A DNA stretch of 9,963 nucleotides from an uncultured Opitutia bacterium (GTDB taxonomy: Bacteria > Verrucomicrobiota > Verrucomicrobiia > Opitutales > UBA953), in the NCBI GenBank assembly GCA_937874455.1, contig CALNBE010000248.1, positions 1 to 9,963 of the forward strand. Direction: 5' to 3'. Under the pieces are notes generated by a model. The model saw only the letters and a list, made by a program, of their open reading frames with translations. It was not told where the DNA came from and did not search any database. Position numbers and translations under genes: made by a program. Positions within the stretch are counted from its first letter, which is position 1. Each line of letters starts with the position of its first letter. Positions 1-6,547 of the stretch are shown here, piece by piece.

Positions 1-8
1 GGTGCGAG

Positions 9-32
9 GCGCGGAGGAAATTTCCTTCGCGC
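9..32. repeat. near-perfect palindrome just after folE2
   Basis: Positions 9-20 and 21-32 are reverse complements of each other except for one G/T pair (14 with 27), centred on AAATTT. It begins 5 bases beyond the folE2 stop codon on the minus strand. As RNA it could fold into a hairpin of about 10 bp with an AATT loop. There is no T-run after it on the minus strand, so it is not a standard rho-independent terminator. It may be a terminator-like or mRNA-stabilising structure or a protein site; which one is unknown. Confidence 0.5.
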
Positions 33-36
33 TGGG

Positions 37-1026
37 TCAGCAGATCAAGTCCTTGAAGTCCGCGAAGTCGGCGCTGAGGCCGTTGGGCAGACCCTTGTTG
101 ATGACGGAGACTGCGTCGTGCGAGTGGAGGGATTCGAGGTGGGCGCAGGCGACCTGGAAGTCCTTGATGCGCGGGTCGGCGTCGAGTTCCTCGTAAACCA
201 GCCGGGCGGCGTCCTCGACGAATTTGACGTAGGCGCCGTTCATTTCGGCGAAGGCCTGCTCGTCCTCGCGTTTAACCATGACTTGGGTTTCGGTTTGCAG
301 GGCGTGGCGGCAGTGGTGCTGGAGGTCTTCGATGGCGCAGTGAGTGCCCTCGGCGATCTCGGCGATGACGCGGGCCTTGGAGCGTTGGGAGTGGGGGACG
401 CCGAAAATGTCGCGGGCCTCGCGGGCGTGCTCGGAAAGTTCGACCGAGCAGGGGCAGGCGGAGGAGTACACGAAGTCGAAGTGAATGAACTTGCGGAAAC
501 GGTCGAGGTCGTCGATCTGTCCCTCGTAGGAGCAATGGTAGTACTGGTAGCCTTGGAGGTGGCTGCGGAGGCTGGTTTGCAGGATCGGGTAGTTGAAGCT
601 GAGCCGGATGCGAGCGCGGGAGCTGCCGAGGTCTTTTTTGTAGCGGCGCAAAATTTCTTCGAGAATTTCGAGAGAGAAAACGCGGTCCTTGAATTCGTAA
701 AAGACGCGCATTACGCGGGACATGTTGATGCCCTTGTGGTCGGCGGCGAGGGAAACGGTGCCGGTGACGGAGGTTTCGAGCGTGAGCGGTTCGCCTCCGG
801 CGGTGTGGTAACGGAGCGGGAGGCGGAAATTGGAGATGCCGACTTGGAGAATGGGGACGTTGGCGCCTTGGATTTGGGAGGCGTCGGTGTTCTGCATATC
901 GGGCAGGGTGGCACGGTAGGCGGGCGTCACCTGGAAGTCCGGATCATAGACGCGGGCAGGAGCCTGACGGAGGGAATTTTCCGAATGCGAATTCATGATG
1001 GGAAGGCGGTTTATTCCTGAATTCAT
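37..1026 (-). CDS. folE2: GTP cyclohydrolase IB (FolE2 / GCYH-IB family)
   Basis: The enzyme converts GTP to 7,8-dihydroneopterin triphosphate and formate, the first step of folate and pterin synthesis, and also supplies queuosine-type pathways; it acts in the cytoplasm. The protein is 329 residues. The family signature is clear: CPCS at residues 191-194, containing the active-site cysteine, followed by SEHAREARD and the PHSQRS segment at 211-216. HKGINMSR at 97-104 matches the conserved HKG-x-HMSR-like strand, and a KFVEDAAR segment lies at 268-275. The recognisable core begins near residue 55 (NVPILQVGISNFRLPL), so about 50 N-terminal residues are an extension. Two in-frame ATGs are possible (1026 and 996, residue 11); neither has a Shine-Dalgarno sequence. 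FolE2 is metal-flexible and in some bacteria replaces zinc-dependent FolE under zinc limitation (family knowledge). No Zur-type operator is evident upstream here. The gene stands alone, downstream of a terminated tRNA gene. Confidence 0.95.
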   Translation of the reverse strand: MNSGINRLPIMNSHSENSLRQAPARVYDPDFQVTPAYRATLPDMQNTDASQIQGANVPILQVGISNFRLPLRYHTAGGEPLTLETSVTGTVSLAADHKGINMSRVMRVFYEFKDRVFSLEILEEILRRYKKDLGSSRARIRLSFNYPILQTSLRSHLQGYQYYHCSYEGQIDDLDRFRKFIHFDFVYSSACPCSVELSEHAREARDIFGVPHSQRSKARVIAEIAEGTHCAIEDLQHHCRHALQTETQVMVKREDEQAFAEMNGAYVKFVEDAARLVYEELDADPRIKDFQVACAHLESLHSHDAVSVINKGLPNGLSADFADFKDLIC

Positions 1027-1080
1027 TCAAGGCTATACCAAAAAACGGCGGCGGCAAACAGTTGTGTGTGACGGAGGAGC

Positions 1081-1117
1081 AAAAAAGAAACGACGCCGGA
1101 GCGGCGTCCGGCGTCGT
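1081..1117 (-). terminator. rho-independent terminator of the tRNA-Thr gene
   Basis: On the minus strand a perfect 11-bp stem (1107-1117 pairing with 1090-1100) closes a 6-base loop and is followed by TTCTTTTTT (1089-1081). It lies 10 bases past the CCA end of the tRNA and about 55 bases before folE2. It therefore probably ends the tRNA transcript and separates it from folE2, which then needs its own promoter in 1027-1080. Confidence 0.88.
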
Positions 1118-1126
1118 CAAGAAAAG

Positions 1127-1202
1127 TGGAGCCACTTGCCAGATTCGAACTGGCGACTTTTTCATTACGAATGAAACGCTCTACCAACTGAGCTAAAGTG
1201 GC
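1127..1202 (-). tRNA. tRNA-Thr (anticodon CGU)
   Basis: The cloverleaf can be drawn by eye on the minus strand. The acceptor stem GCCACTT/AAGTGGC is a perfect 7 bp. The D arm is GCTC-AGTTGGTA-GAGC. The anticodon arm is TTTCA-TTCGTAA-TGAAA, with anticodon CGT at 1169-1167. The T arm is GCCAG-TTCGAAT-CTGGC. The discriminator base is T, and CCA is encoded. At 76 bases it has a short variable loop. CGU reads the ACG threonine codon. A rho-independent terminator follows directly. Confidence 0.96.
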
Positions 1203-1213
1203 AACGGGGCGGG

Positions 1214-1241
1214 AAGCTAGGGGTGGCGGGATGGATGGCAA
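1214..1241 (-). promoter_or_regulatory. possible sigma70-type promoter of tRNA-Thr
   Basis: On the minus strand TTGCCA (1241-1236; 5 of 6 to TTGACA) is followed after 16 bases by TAGCTT (1219-1214; 3 of 6 to TATAAT). The second box lies 11 bases before the mature tRNA 5' end. The position fits a tRNA promoter, but the -10 box is weak. The rest of the 150-base gap up to the kinase start at 1353 must also hold the promoter for the plus-strand genes; I could not identify a convincing one. Confidence 0.3.
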
Positions 1242-1352
1242 GTTTTTTGCTTTCTTATCGGAGCAGGGCTGGCATTAAAGGGCGAAGTAACACCCGGCTG
1301 CGGAGTCGCTTGATGGCGGCTCCTCGGTTTTCTTTTCCAATCTGTTTCCATC

Positions 1353-2459
1353 ATGAATGTTGCACAAATGGCCCGCCACTTTGCCGTTCCCGGGCAAATT
1401 GTGTCGGCCCGGCCCTTTGGCTCGGGAAATGTCAACGACACCTATCTGGTAATTTCCCGGACGACTTACTCGGAAGTACGGTTTATTTTGCAGCGGATTC
1501 GCAAGGCGGTGTTTGCCGAGCCGGTGAACATCATGCGCAATATGCGGATCATCTGCGACCATTGTCATGCGAAGATGGAGGCGGAGCAGGCGGAGGCGGA
1601 CCGGGTGTGGCAGTTGCCGAAGATTATTGAGACGGAGGATGGTGCGGACTTCGCCATCGACGCGCAGGGGGATTTGTGGCGGGCGATTTCCCACATTGCC
1701 AGCGCGACGGCTTTCGAGATGGTGCAGAATCTGGAGCATGCGCAGGAAGCGGGCGAGGTGCTGGGGCATTTTCAACGGCTGATCAGCGACATCCCAACGG
1801 AGAAACTCGTGTACACGCTGCCGGGGTTTCACGTGGCCCCTCGCTATCTGGAGCATCTGGAGCGGGCTGCGACGACGCCGCTGGGGCAGACCCGGCTGGC
1901 GGCTTCGCCGGAGGCGCAGGACTGCCTGGCCTTCGTGCTGGCGCGGCGGGAGAAATGCTTTGTGTTGGAAAATGCGCGGGAGAAGGGCCTGCTGCCGCTA
2001 CGGCCGGTGCATGGCGACCCGAAGGTCGGGAACATCATGATCGACGAGGAAACCAAGCGCGGCACCTGCATTGTTGATCTGGACACGGTGCAACCGGGGC
2101 TGATCCATTACGACATCGGAGACTGCATGCGCTCGTGCTGCAATCCGGCGGGCGAGGATGCGATGGATTTGGACGCGGTGCGGTTCGACACCCGGTTGTG
2201 CGCGGCGATTTACCGCGGCTATTTCCATGAAACGCGGAGCTTTGTCACGGCGGCGGAGCGGGAATATTTTTACGAGGCGATTCATCTGCTGCCGCTGGAG
2301 CTGGGCATCCGATTCCTGGCCGACTATCTGGCGGGTGACATTTACTTCAAGGTGCGCCGTCCGGCGCATAATTTGCACCGCGCGCTGGTGCAGTTCAAGC
2401 TGACGGAAAGTGTGGAGGCGCAGGAAAGGGAAGTGCGCAAAATTTTGGAGAAGGACTGA
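1353..2459 (+). CDS. sugar 1-kinase of the aminoglycoside phosphotransferase fold, N-acetylhexosamine 1-kinase (NahK)-like
   Basis: The product is a 368-residue cytoplasmic kinase with the protein-kinase-like APH fold. An N-terminal nucleotide loop GSGNVNDTYLV lies at 23-33, and the family strand FILQRIRKAVF at 44-54. The catalytic loop VHGDPKVGN is at 219-227 (D222 the expected catalytic base, N227 metal ligand), and the metal-binding segment DLDTVQPG at 242-249 is followed by YDIGD. The C-terminal stretch LGIRFLADYLAGDIYF...HNLHRALVQFKL closely follows the pattern I recall from bifidobacterial NahK, as does the DLDAVRF segment near 272. Length is also typical. NahK phosphorylates GlcNAc/GalNAc at C1 in the lacto-N-biose/galacto-N-biose pathway. 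No other genes of that pathway are visible here, so the true substrate is uncertain. The ATG at 1353 lacks a Shine-Dalgarno sequence. The gene is probably co-transcribed with the CvpA-like gene 4 bases downstream. Confidence 0.85.
   Translation: MNVAQMARHFAVPGQIVSARPFGSGNVNDTYLVISRTTYSEVRFILQRIRKAVFAEPVNIMRNMRIICDHCHAKMEAEQAEADRVWQLPKIIETEDGADFAIDAQGDLWRAISHIASATAFEMVQNLEHAQEAGEVLGHFQRLISDIPTEKLVYTLPGFHVAPRYLEHLERAATTPLGQTRLAASPEAQDCLAFVLARREKCFVLENAREKGLLPLRPVHGDPKVGNIMIDEETKRGTCIVDLDTVQPGLIHYDIGDCMRSCCNPAGEDAMDLDAVRFDTRLCAAIYRGYFHETRSFVTAAEREYFYEAIHLLPLELGIRFLADYLAGDIYFKVRRPAHNLHRALVQFKLTESVEAQEREVRKILEKD
2447..2455 (+). promoter_or_regulatory. ribosome binding site for the CvpA-like gene
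   Basis: GGAGAAGGA lies inside the last codons of the kinase gene, 8 bases before the ATG at 2464. It is one of the few clear Shine-Dalgarno sequences in the window and fixes the start of the next gene. Its location suggests translational coupling between the two genes. Confidence 0.75.
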
Positions 2460-2463
2460 CCGT

Positions 2464-3351
2464 ATGAACGTGGTGGCGACATCGGGGTTGGCGGTGGCGC
2501 TGGCGGTTCCGGGGAGCCGGACCGTGCTGGCGGGCTGCTGGCTGGTGATGGTCGTGATCATGTGGGCGAGCGCTTGGCGCGGTTACTGGTCCGGCCCGAT
2601 CCGGCAGTTGGCACCGACGGTGGCGTTGCTGGTGGCGTCGGGCGGTGCTTGGCTGGCCGGGCCGGATCTAGGGCACTTGATATTGAAAAACACCATGGTG
2701 CCGTGGCTGCTGCGGGGGCTGACCGGGATGTTACTGCTGGGCAGCGTGCTGTGGCTGATGGTGTTCGCGGTGTTGTGGCGGCTGGGGCGGAACCGTTTCC
2801 CGAGCAAAACGGGCGAGGCGGAAAACCCGGTGCTGGGGGCGGTGGTGGGCTGCTGGATCGGGGTGTTGTGGAGCGGGGTCTTGTTTTTAGTGCTGGCGGC
2901 GCTGGGTGCCGGGGCGCAATTTTGGCTGGAACTGACGGACCGGGCGCCGCCGAGTCTGGCGCGTTCGGTCTTGGCCAAGTTGGTGGTGGTGAAAAATTCG
3001 CTGGCGATGGTGAATGGCGCGGGCTGGCTCAACAAATGGAATCCGTTGCCCGACCGGACCCGGCGAGTGATGGAAAAAAGCCTGATGGTGCTGAACACTC
3101 CCGGCGCACTGTCGCGGCTGCAAAGGCTGCAGGAAATTCAGAGCATCGCTACGCATCCGGCCTTTTACCCGTTGACCCAAGATCCGGAGATTCGCGAGCT
3201 GGTGGTGCGGCGCGATGTGGAGTCGTTGTTTTCCCATCCGGCGGTGTTACGGTTACTCTCGGACGACGATTTTCAGCGGCAGTTGGCTAGGATCGATTTG
3301 GAGCGGTTGCTGGACGAGGCAATTCTGGGCGTGCCGCCCGTTTTGCAGTAA
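2464..3351 (+). CDS. CvpA-like integral membrane protein with soluble C-terminal tail
   Basis: The product has 295 residues. Four hydrophobic segments fit transmembrane helices at about 20-38, 47-66, 82-106 and 122-151, an arrangement like the CvpA (colicin V production) family of small inner-membrane proteins. The molecular role of that family is not well defined. The family assignment rests on topology and general pattern rather than a diagnostic motif. After the membrane part comes a tail of about 145 residues. It contains two adjacent 25-residue units, at 231-255 and 258-282, each starting HPA and sharing L, D, R, D and E at the same spacing. The start at 2464 is chosen for its ribosome binding site. 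The upstream in-frame GTG at 2410 would lie inside the kinase gene. The gene follows the kinase by 4 bases, so the two are probably one operon. Confidence 0.7.
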   Translation: MNVVATSGLAVALAVPGSRTVLAGCWLVMVVIMWASAWRGYWSGPIRQLAPTVALLVASGGAWLAGPDLGHLILKNTMVPWLLRGLTGMLLLGSVLWLMVFAVLWRLGRNRFPSKTGEAENPVLGAVVGCWIGVLWSGVLFLVLAALGAGAQFWLELTDRAPPSLARSVLAKLVVVKNSLAMVNGAGWLNKWNPLPDRTRRVMEKSLMVLNTPGALSRLQRLQEIQSIATHPAFYPLTQDPEIRELVVRRDVESLFSHPAVLRLLSDDDFQRQLARIDLERLLDEAILGVPPVLQ

Positions 3352-3352
3352 A

Positions 3353-3366
3353 ATTGCCTTGGCAAT
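3353..3366. repeat. 14-base perfect palindrome before the repeat-protein genes
   Basis: ATTGCCTTGGCAAT reads the same on both strands and lies directly after the CvpA-like stop codon and 30 bases before the next ATG. It could be an operator or a very small hairpin. A TTGGCA box (3359-3364) overlaps it, but I find no good -10 box at the right distance, so a promoter here is not established. Confidence 0.35.
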
Positions 3367-3396
3367 GAACGGATAGCCTTCACGATTAAGGCTCAT

Positions 3397-4293
3397 ATGA
3401 AAGCCCAACTTCAGCTCCTTTCCTTGGCGGTTTTTCTCGCTGCCGCTCCTGTTTTGTCCGCTCAAACCCCTCTGGGTGCGGTTCCCAGCGAGTCGCCGAT
3501 CGTCGGTGTCACTGCGGAAAACACTGGAGACAAGTCCCTGCAGGTGATCGAGCAAAACGGGCAAAAGTTTGTATTGATTTCCACTATCAAAACAGTGGCG
3601 GCGAATCAGGAATTTCAGCATAATGTGAACATCGTCCAAGCCCAGAAAAAGGCCGTGCTGGAGCTGAAAAATCGAATTGAGGTGGCACTGACCACTCCGG
3701 AAAAAGAGGCGCTGCAGCGAAAATTGGAGGAGACTGGCAAAAAGTTGGACGAGAACAATGTCTTGATGACCAAGACTTACGGTTTTTCGCTGACTCGCAA
3801 TTACCTCCTGCAAATCGTCAAGACCCGTCTTTACCTGCCGCTGACCGCGGAGGAATTTGAAAAACTGCCCGAGGCGGACAAAAATGACGCGGAAAAGGTC
3901 GTAAAAGTTGAGCGCAAAGACAAGGATGGCAATGTCACCGAGACCCAGCACTTGCATTTGATCGCCATCATCCCGACAGTGTCGGACAACGACATCTTTC
4001 GGCAGAATGTCCAGCTGGTGCAGGCGCAGCGCAATCGCGTGATGCAGTTGATGCGTGCGGTGGAGCAGGTCTCGGACCCGGCGGAAAAAACCAAGCTGGA
4101 GGAGGAATTGAAGAAGTCGGAGGAAGTCCTGACGAATAACAATTCCGAGATGATCAAGCGTTATGGATTTTCTCTGACCCGCAGCTACGTGATGGAAGTC
4201 GAGGAGAGCCGCCTCTACATGGCGGTCACCGAGGAGGAATTGCAGCGCACCAAAGATGCGAATGTCGCGGCCAAGCCGATGACCAAGGAATAA
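3397..4293 (+). CDS. secreted or periplasmic helical protein with two internal repeats, unknown function
   Basis: I do not recognise this family. The protein is 298 residues. Residues 1-22 look like a Sec signal peptide: a lysine at 2, a hydrophobic core at about 6-20, and a possible cleavage after LSA at 22. The mature part holds two copies of a unit of about 95 residues, at about 58-153 and 186-281. Each has a short strand (FVLISTI / LHLIAII), a long charged helix with NV-x-x-VQAQ, a helix ending in L-x-x-NN, the hallmark YGFSL-TR-x-Y, then RLY and T-EE. The units are joined by a lysine- and aspartate-rich linker. The charged amphipathic composition suggests coiled-coil helices. A weak AAGG lies 6-9 bases before the ATG. 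The next gene encodes a paralogue, 22 bases away. No enzymatic motif is visible. Confidence 0.85.
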   Translation: MKAQLQLLSLAVFLAAAPVLSAQTPLGAVPSESPIVGVTAENTGDKSLQVIEQNGQKFVLISTIKTVAANQEFQHNVNIVQAQKKAVLELKNRIEVALTTPEKEALQRKLEETGKKLDENNVLMTKTYGFSLTRNYLLQIVKTRLYLPLTAEEFEKLPEADKNDAEKVVKVERKDKDGNVTETQHLHLIAIIPTVSDNDIFRQNVQLVQAQRNRVMQLMRAVEQVSDPAEKTKLEEELKKSEEVLTNNNSEMIKRYGFSLTRSYVMEVEESRLYMAVTEEELQRTKDANVAAKPMTKE

Positions 4294-4315
4294 TTTTCAA
4301 TTCCCCCAACTCCCC

Positions 4316-5029
4316 ATGTCCTCCCCGGAAATCATCGAACAGAACGGCCAGAAATTCGCGCTAGTCTCGACGATCAAAACCGTCGAAACCAACCGCGAGT
4401 TTCACCGCAACGTGCAGGTGGTCCAGCAGCAGCGGGCGGTCGCCATTGAGCTGAAGAAACGCCACGAACAGGCGTTGACCGACAACGAAAAGCAGGCGTT
4501 GAAAAAGAAGCTGGATGAGACGGTGAAAAGCCTCGACAGCAACAATGCGCTGATGGCGAAAACCTACGGGTTTTCTTTGCTCCGCAATTACCTGATCCGC
4601 TTCCTCAAAACCCGTCTCTACACGCCGCTCACGGACGAGGAGTTTGCCAAAATGCCAGCGGAGGAAAAGGCCAAGCCGGAGGCGACCAAGACCATTGACG
4701 GCAAGCTGCATGCCTTTGTCGCGGCGATCGAGGGTGCCGAAGCCAACGACCAGTTCCGGCAAAATGTCCAGTTGGTGCAAACCCAGCGCAGCCGCTTGGT
4801 GCAGCTCAAGCAGGCCATTGAAAAGGCTGCGAGCGCGGAGGAAAAAGCCAAGGTCGAGGAAGAGTTTAAAAAGTCCGAGGAAGTGCTGGTGAAAAACAAC
4901 GAGGAAATGGTGAAGCGCTACGGATTTTCTCTGATGCGCAATTACCTGATGGAGGTGGAGGAGTCGAAGCTCTACATCGCCGTCACCGAGGAAGAGGCGA
5001 AAAAAGTTGGCGGACAAGCCGCTGCCTGA
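4316..5029 (+). CDS. paralogue of the preceding repeat protein, without signal peptide
   Basis: This 237-residue protein repeats the same architecture as its upstream neighbour, with units at about 13-110 and 131-227 and YGFSL at 84-88 and 202-206. The N-terminus starts at once with IIEQNGQKFALVSTIKTV, which matches residues 51-67 of the neighbour, and there is no signal peptide. The same frame has a TGA at 4280-4282 and no ATG, GTG or TTG between it and 4316, so a longer start can be excluded. Either the protein is cytoplasmic or it leaves the cell by another route. No Shine-Dalgarno sequence precedes the ATG, so translation may depend on ribosomes finishing the upstream gene 22 bases away. 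A strong terminator follows at 5055-5084. Function is unknown. Confidence 0.85.
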   Translation: MSSPEIIEQNGQKFALVSTIKTVETNREFHRNVQVVQQQRAVAIELKKRHEQALTDNEKQALKKKLDETVKSLDSNNALMAKTYGFSLLRNYLIRFLKTRLYTPLTDEEFAKMPAEEKAKPEATKTIDGKLHAFVAAIEGAEANDQFRQNVQLVQTQRSRLVQLKQAIEKAASAEEKAKVEEEFKKSEEVLVKNNEEMVKRYGFSLMRNYLMEVEESKLYIAVTEEEAKKVGGQAAA

Positions 5030-5054
5030 GTCGTTTTAAATTTCCTTTGCGGAA

Positions 5055-5084
5055 AAGCCGTCCCTCGGCGGGGCGGCTTTTTTT
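5055..5084 (+). terminator. rho-independent terminator after the repeat-protein pair
   Basis: AAGCCGTCCC (5055-5064) pairs with GGGGCGGCTT (5070-5079) with one T-G wobble and a 5-base loop. It is followed by an uninterrupted T-run to 5084. It lies 25 bases past the stop codon at 5029 and ends the plus-strand gene block. Confidence 0.9.
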
Positions 5085-5121
5085 GGAGCATGAGGTCTCT
5101 GCGGATAAACAAGGATGAGCC

Positions 5122-5172
5122 GGAGAGAATTTCCTTTGCCGCATGTCGAACGGCTGAAAGGCAATTCTCTCC
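5122..5172. repeat. 51-base imperfect inverted repeat between convergent genes
   Basis: Outer arms GGAGAGAATT (5122-5131) and AATTCTCTCC (5163-5172) pair perfectly. After one mismatch, CCTTT pairs with AAAGG. Then, past a 2-base bulge, GCCG pairs with CGGC around a 9-base loop (5142-5150). That gives 19 base pairs in total. It lies 19 bases past the thrC stop codon. Neither strand shows a T-run directly after the stem, so it is not a standard terminator. It may protect the thrC mRNA 3' end, act as a terminator with help, or be a copy of a dispersed palindromic repeat. The rest of 5085-5191 shows nothing else. Confidence 0.7.
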
Positions 5173-5191
5173 AATAAAAAACTCCCAGCTA

Positions 5192-6547
5192 TCACTGCAA
5201 TGCGGAGGAGATAGCCTCTTTGACTGCGGCGGCGGTGGCGGGAAGGACTTGTTTGACCACGGGCCGGTTTTTGAGCGCTTCCAGCGCCGGGTGGGTGGGT
5301 TGAATGCCCAGCACGGCGGCGATGGTGTCGGGGAATTTGGCCGGGTGGGCGGTGGCGAGAATCACGCTGCGGCGTCCCGGTTCCAGCGCGGCAAAGGCGC
5401 AGGCGGTGTGCGGATCGGCAACGTAGTGGAAATCGCGATACGCGCGGGCGATTTGCTCGCGGATGCCAGTGTCGTCGCAGGAAAAGGCGCGGATGTTTTC
5501 CCCCGGCGCCTGGCCGAGGGAGAAATGGCCGTTGTCGCGAATCGCCTGCATGGTGGACTGGACGCGGGAGGAATCCCCCGCGAAGTGCCACCAGAGCCAG
5601 CGCTCGAAATTGGAGGACTGCTGAATGTCCATCGACGGTGCCAGACTGGGATGGACTTTGCCGGGGCGGTATTCTCCGGTTTGGAAAAAATTGGCGACCA
5701 CCGCATTGGCATTGGTGGCGACGCAGAAGCTGAGTCCCGTGACGCCCATTTTGCCGAGCATCCAGCCGGCGAGCACATTGCCGAAGTTGCCCGTCGGCAC
5801 GATAAATTCGACCGGATTTTCTTTGCGCACATCCAGCTTGAGCACCGTGTCCAGATAGTAAACGCACTGGGCGAGGATGCGGGCGATGTTGATGGAGTTG
5901 ACTGCGGTGAGCGCGTGGGCGGAGGAAAATACGCTGTCACCGAAAATCTGTTTCACGATCGCTTGGGCTTCGTCGAAACTCCCCTGAATGGCCAGCGGGT
6001 GCACCTTGGCAGAGCCGGTGGCGGCGATTTGTTTTTCCTGCAACGGGGCGATGCGGCCCTCGGGATAGAGGATGAAACTGTGCGAATCAGGTTGCCCCAG
6101 CATCCCGTGGATGGCGGCGGAACCGGTGTCGCCGGAAGTCGCGCCGAGGATGTTGACGGGCTGGCCGGAGTTTTTGATTTCCCTGCCGTAAAACTGGCCG
6201 AGCAACTGGAGCGCAAAATCCTTGAAGGCCAGAGTCGGCCCGTGGAAGAGTTCCAGCACCTGCAAATTTTCCTTTGCCAGCGGCACCAGCGGTGCGGGCG
6301 GGACGGGGAAATTGGCATAGGCCCGGTCGATGCAGCCGCGCAATTCCTCCGCCGGGATGTCGGTGGCAAAAAGGGAGAAAAAGCGGAAGGCCAGCTCCGG
6401 ATAGGAAAGTCCGCGCCAAGCCGCGAGGTGCGGGCGCAGGTCGGGCAATTCCTCCGGGACGAACAGCCCGCCGTCCTGGGCGAGCCCCTGGCGAACGGCT
6501 TGGGCGAAGGAAGCACGGTCGCCGCCGCGCGTGCTGACGAACCTCAT
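5192..6547 (-). CDS. thrC: threonine synthase
   Basis: Converts O-phospho-L-homoserine and water to L-threonine and phosphate using pyridoxal phosphate; last step of threonine synthesis, in the cytoplasm. The 451-residue length fits the longer, E. coli/yeast-like class. The N-terminus MRFVSTRGG is typical of that class. The PLP lysine is K109 in GPTLAFKDFALQLLG. The phosphate-binding segment TSGDTG is at 137-142, and PTGNFGN at 251-257 binds the cofactor phosphate. ADPHTACAFAAL at 377-388 is the conserved C-terminal motif. The ATG overlaps the TGA of thrB as ATGA (6547-6544), so translation is probably coupled to the upstream gene. That matters because thrB is frameshifted, although frame B of thrB still reads up to this overlap. 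Confidence 0.96.
   Translation of the reverse strand: MRFVSTRGGDRASFAQAVRQGLAQDGGLFVPEELPDLRPHLAAWRGLSYPELAFRFFSLFATDIPAEELRGCIDRAYANFPVPPAPLVPLAKENLQVLELFHGPTLAFKDFALQLLGQFYGREIKNSGQPVNILGATSGDTGSAAIHGMLGQPDSHSFILYPEGRIAPLQEKQIAATGSAKVHPLAIQGSFDEAQAIVKQIFGDSVFSSAHALTAVNSINIARILAQCVYYLDTVLKLDVRKENPVEFIVPTGNFGNVLAGWMLGKMGVTGLSFCVATNANAVVANFFQTGEYRPGKVHPSLAPSMDIQQSSNFERWLWWHFAGDSSRVQSTMQAIRDNGHFSLGQAPGENIRAFSCDDTGIREQIARAYRDFHYVADPHTACAFAALEPGRRSVILATAHPAKFPDTIAAVLGIQPTHPALEALKNRPVVKQVLPATAAAVKEAISSALQ

Noticed and set aside
118..1020. 300-codon open frame on the plus strand
   Set aside because: Antisense to folE2, whose CPCS and PHSQRS motifs establish the minus strand as coding.
2562..3290. 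242-codon plus-strand frame overlapping the CvpA-like gene
   Set aside because: It is a shifted frame with low-complexity G, A and R content. The frame from 2464 has a ribosome binding site and hydrophobic helices.
3352..3396. Sigma70 promoter before the signal-peptide gene
   Set aside because: TTGGCA fits a -35 box, but no TATAAT-like box occurs 16-18 bases later. The gene may be read from the upstream operon.
5289..5302. G-run cluster (GGGTGGGTGGG) as a G-quadruplex
   Set aside because: Only three adjacent G-tracts are present and they fall in thrC codons, so a four-tract quadruplex motif is not met.
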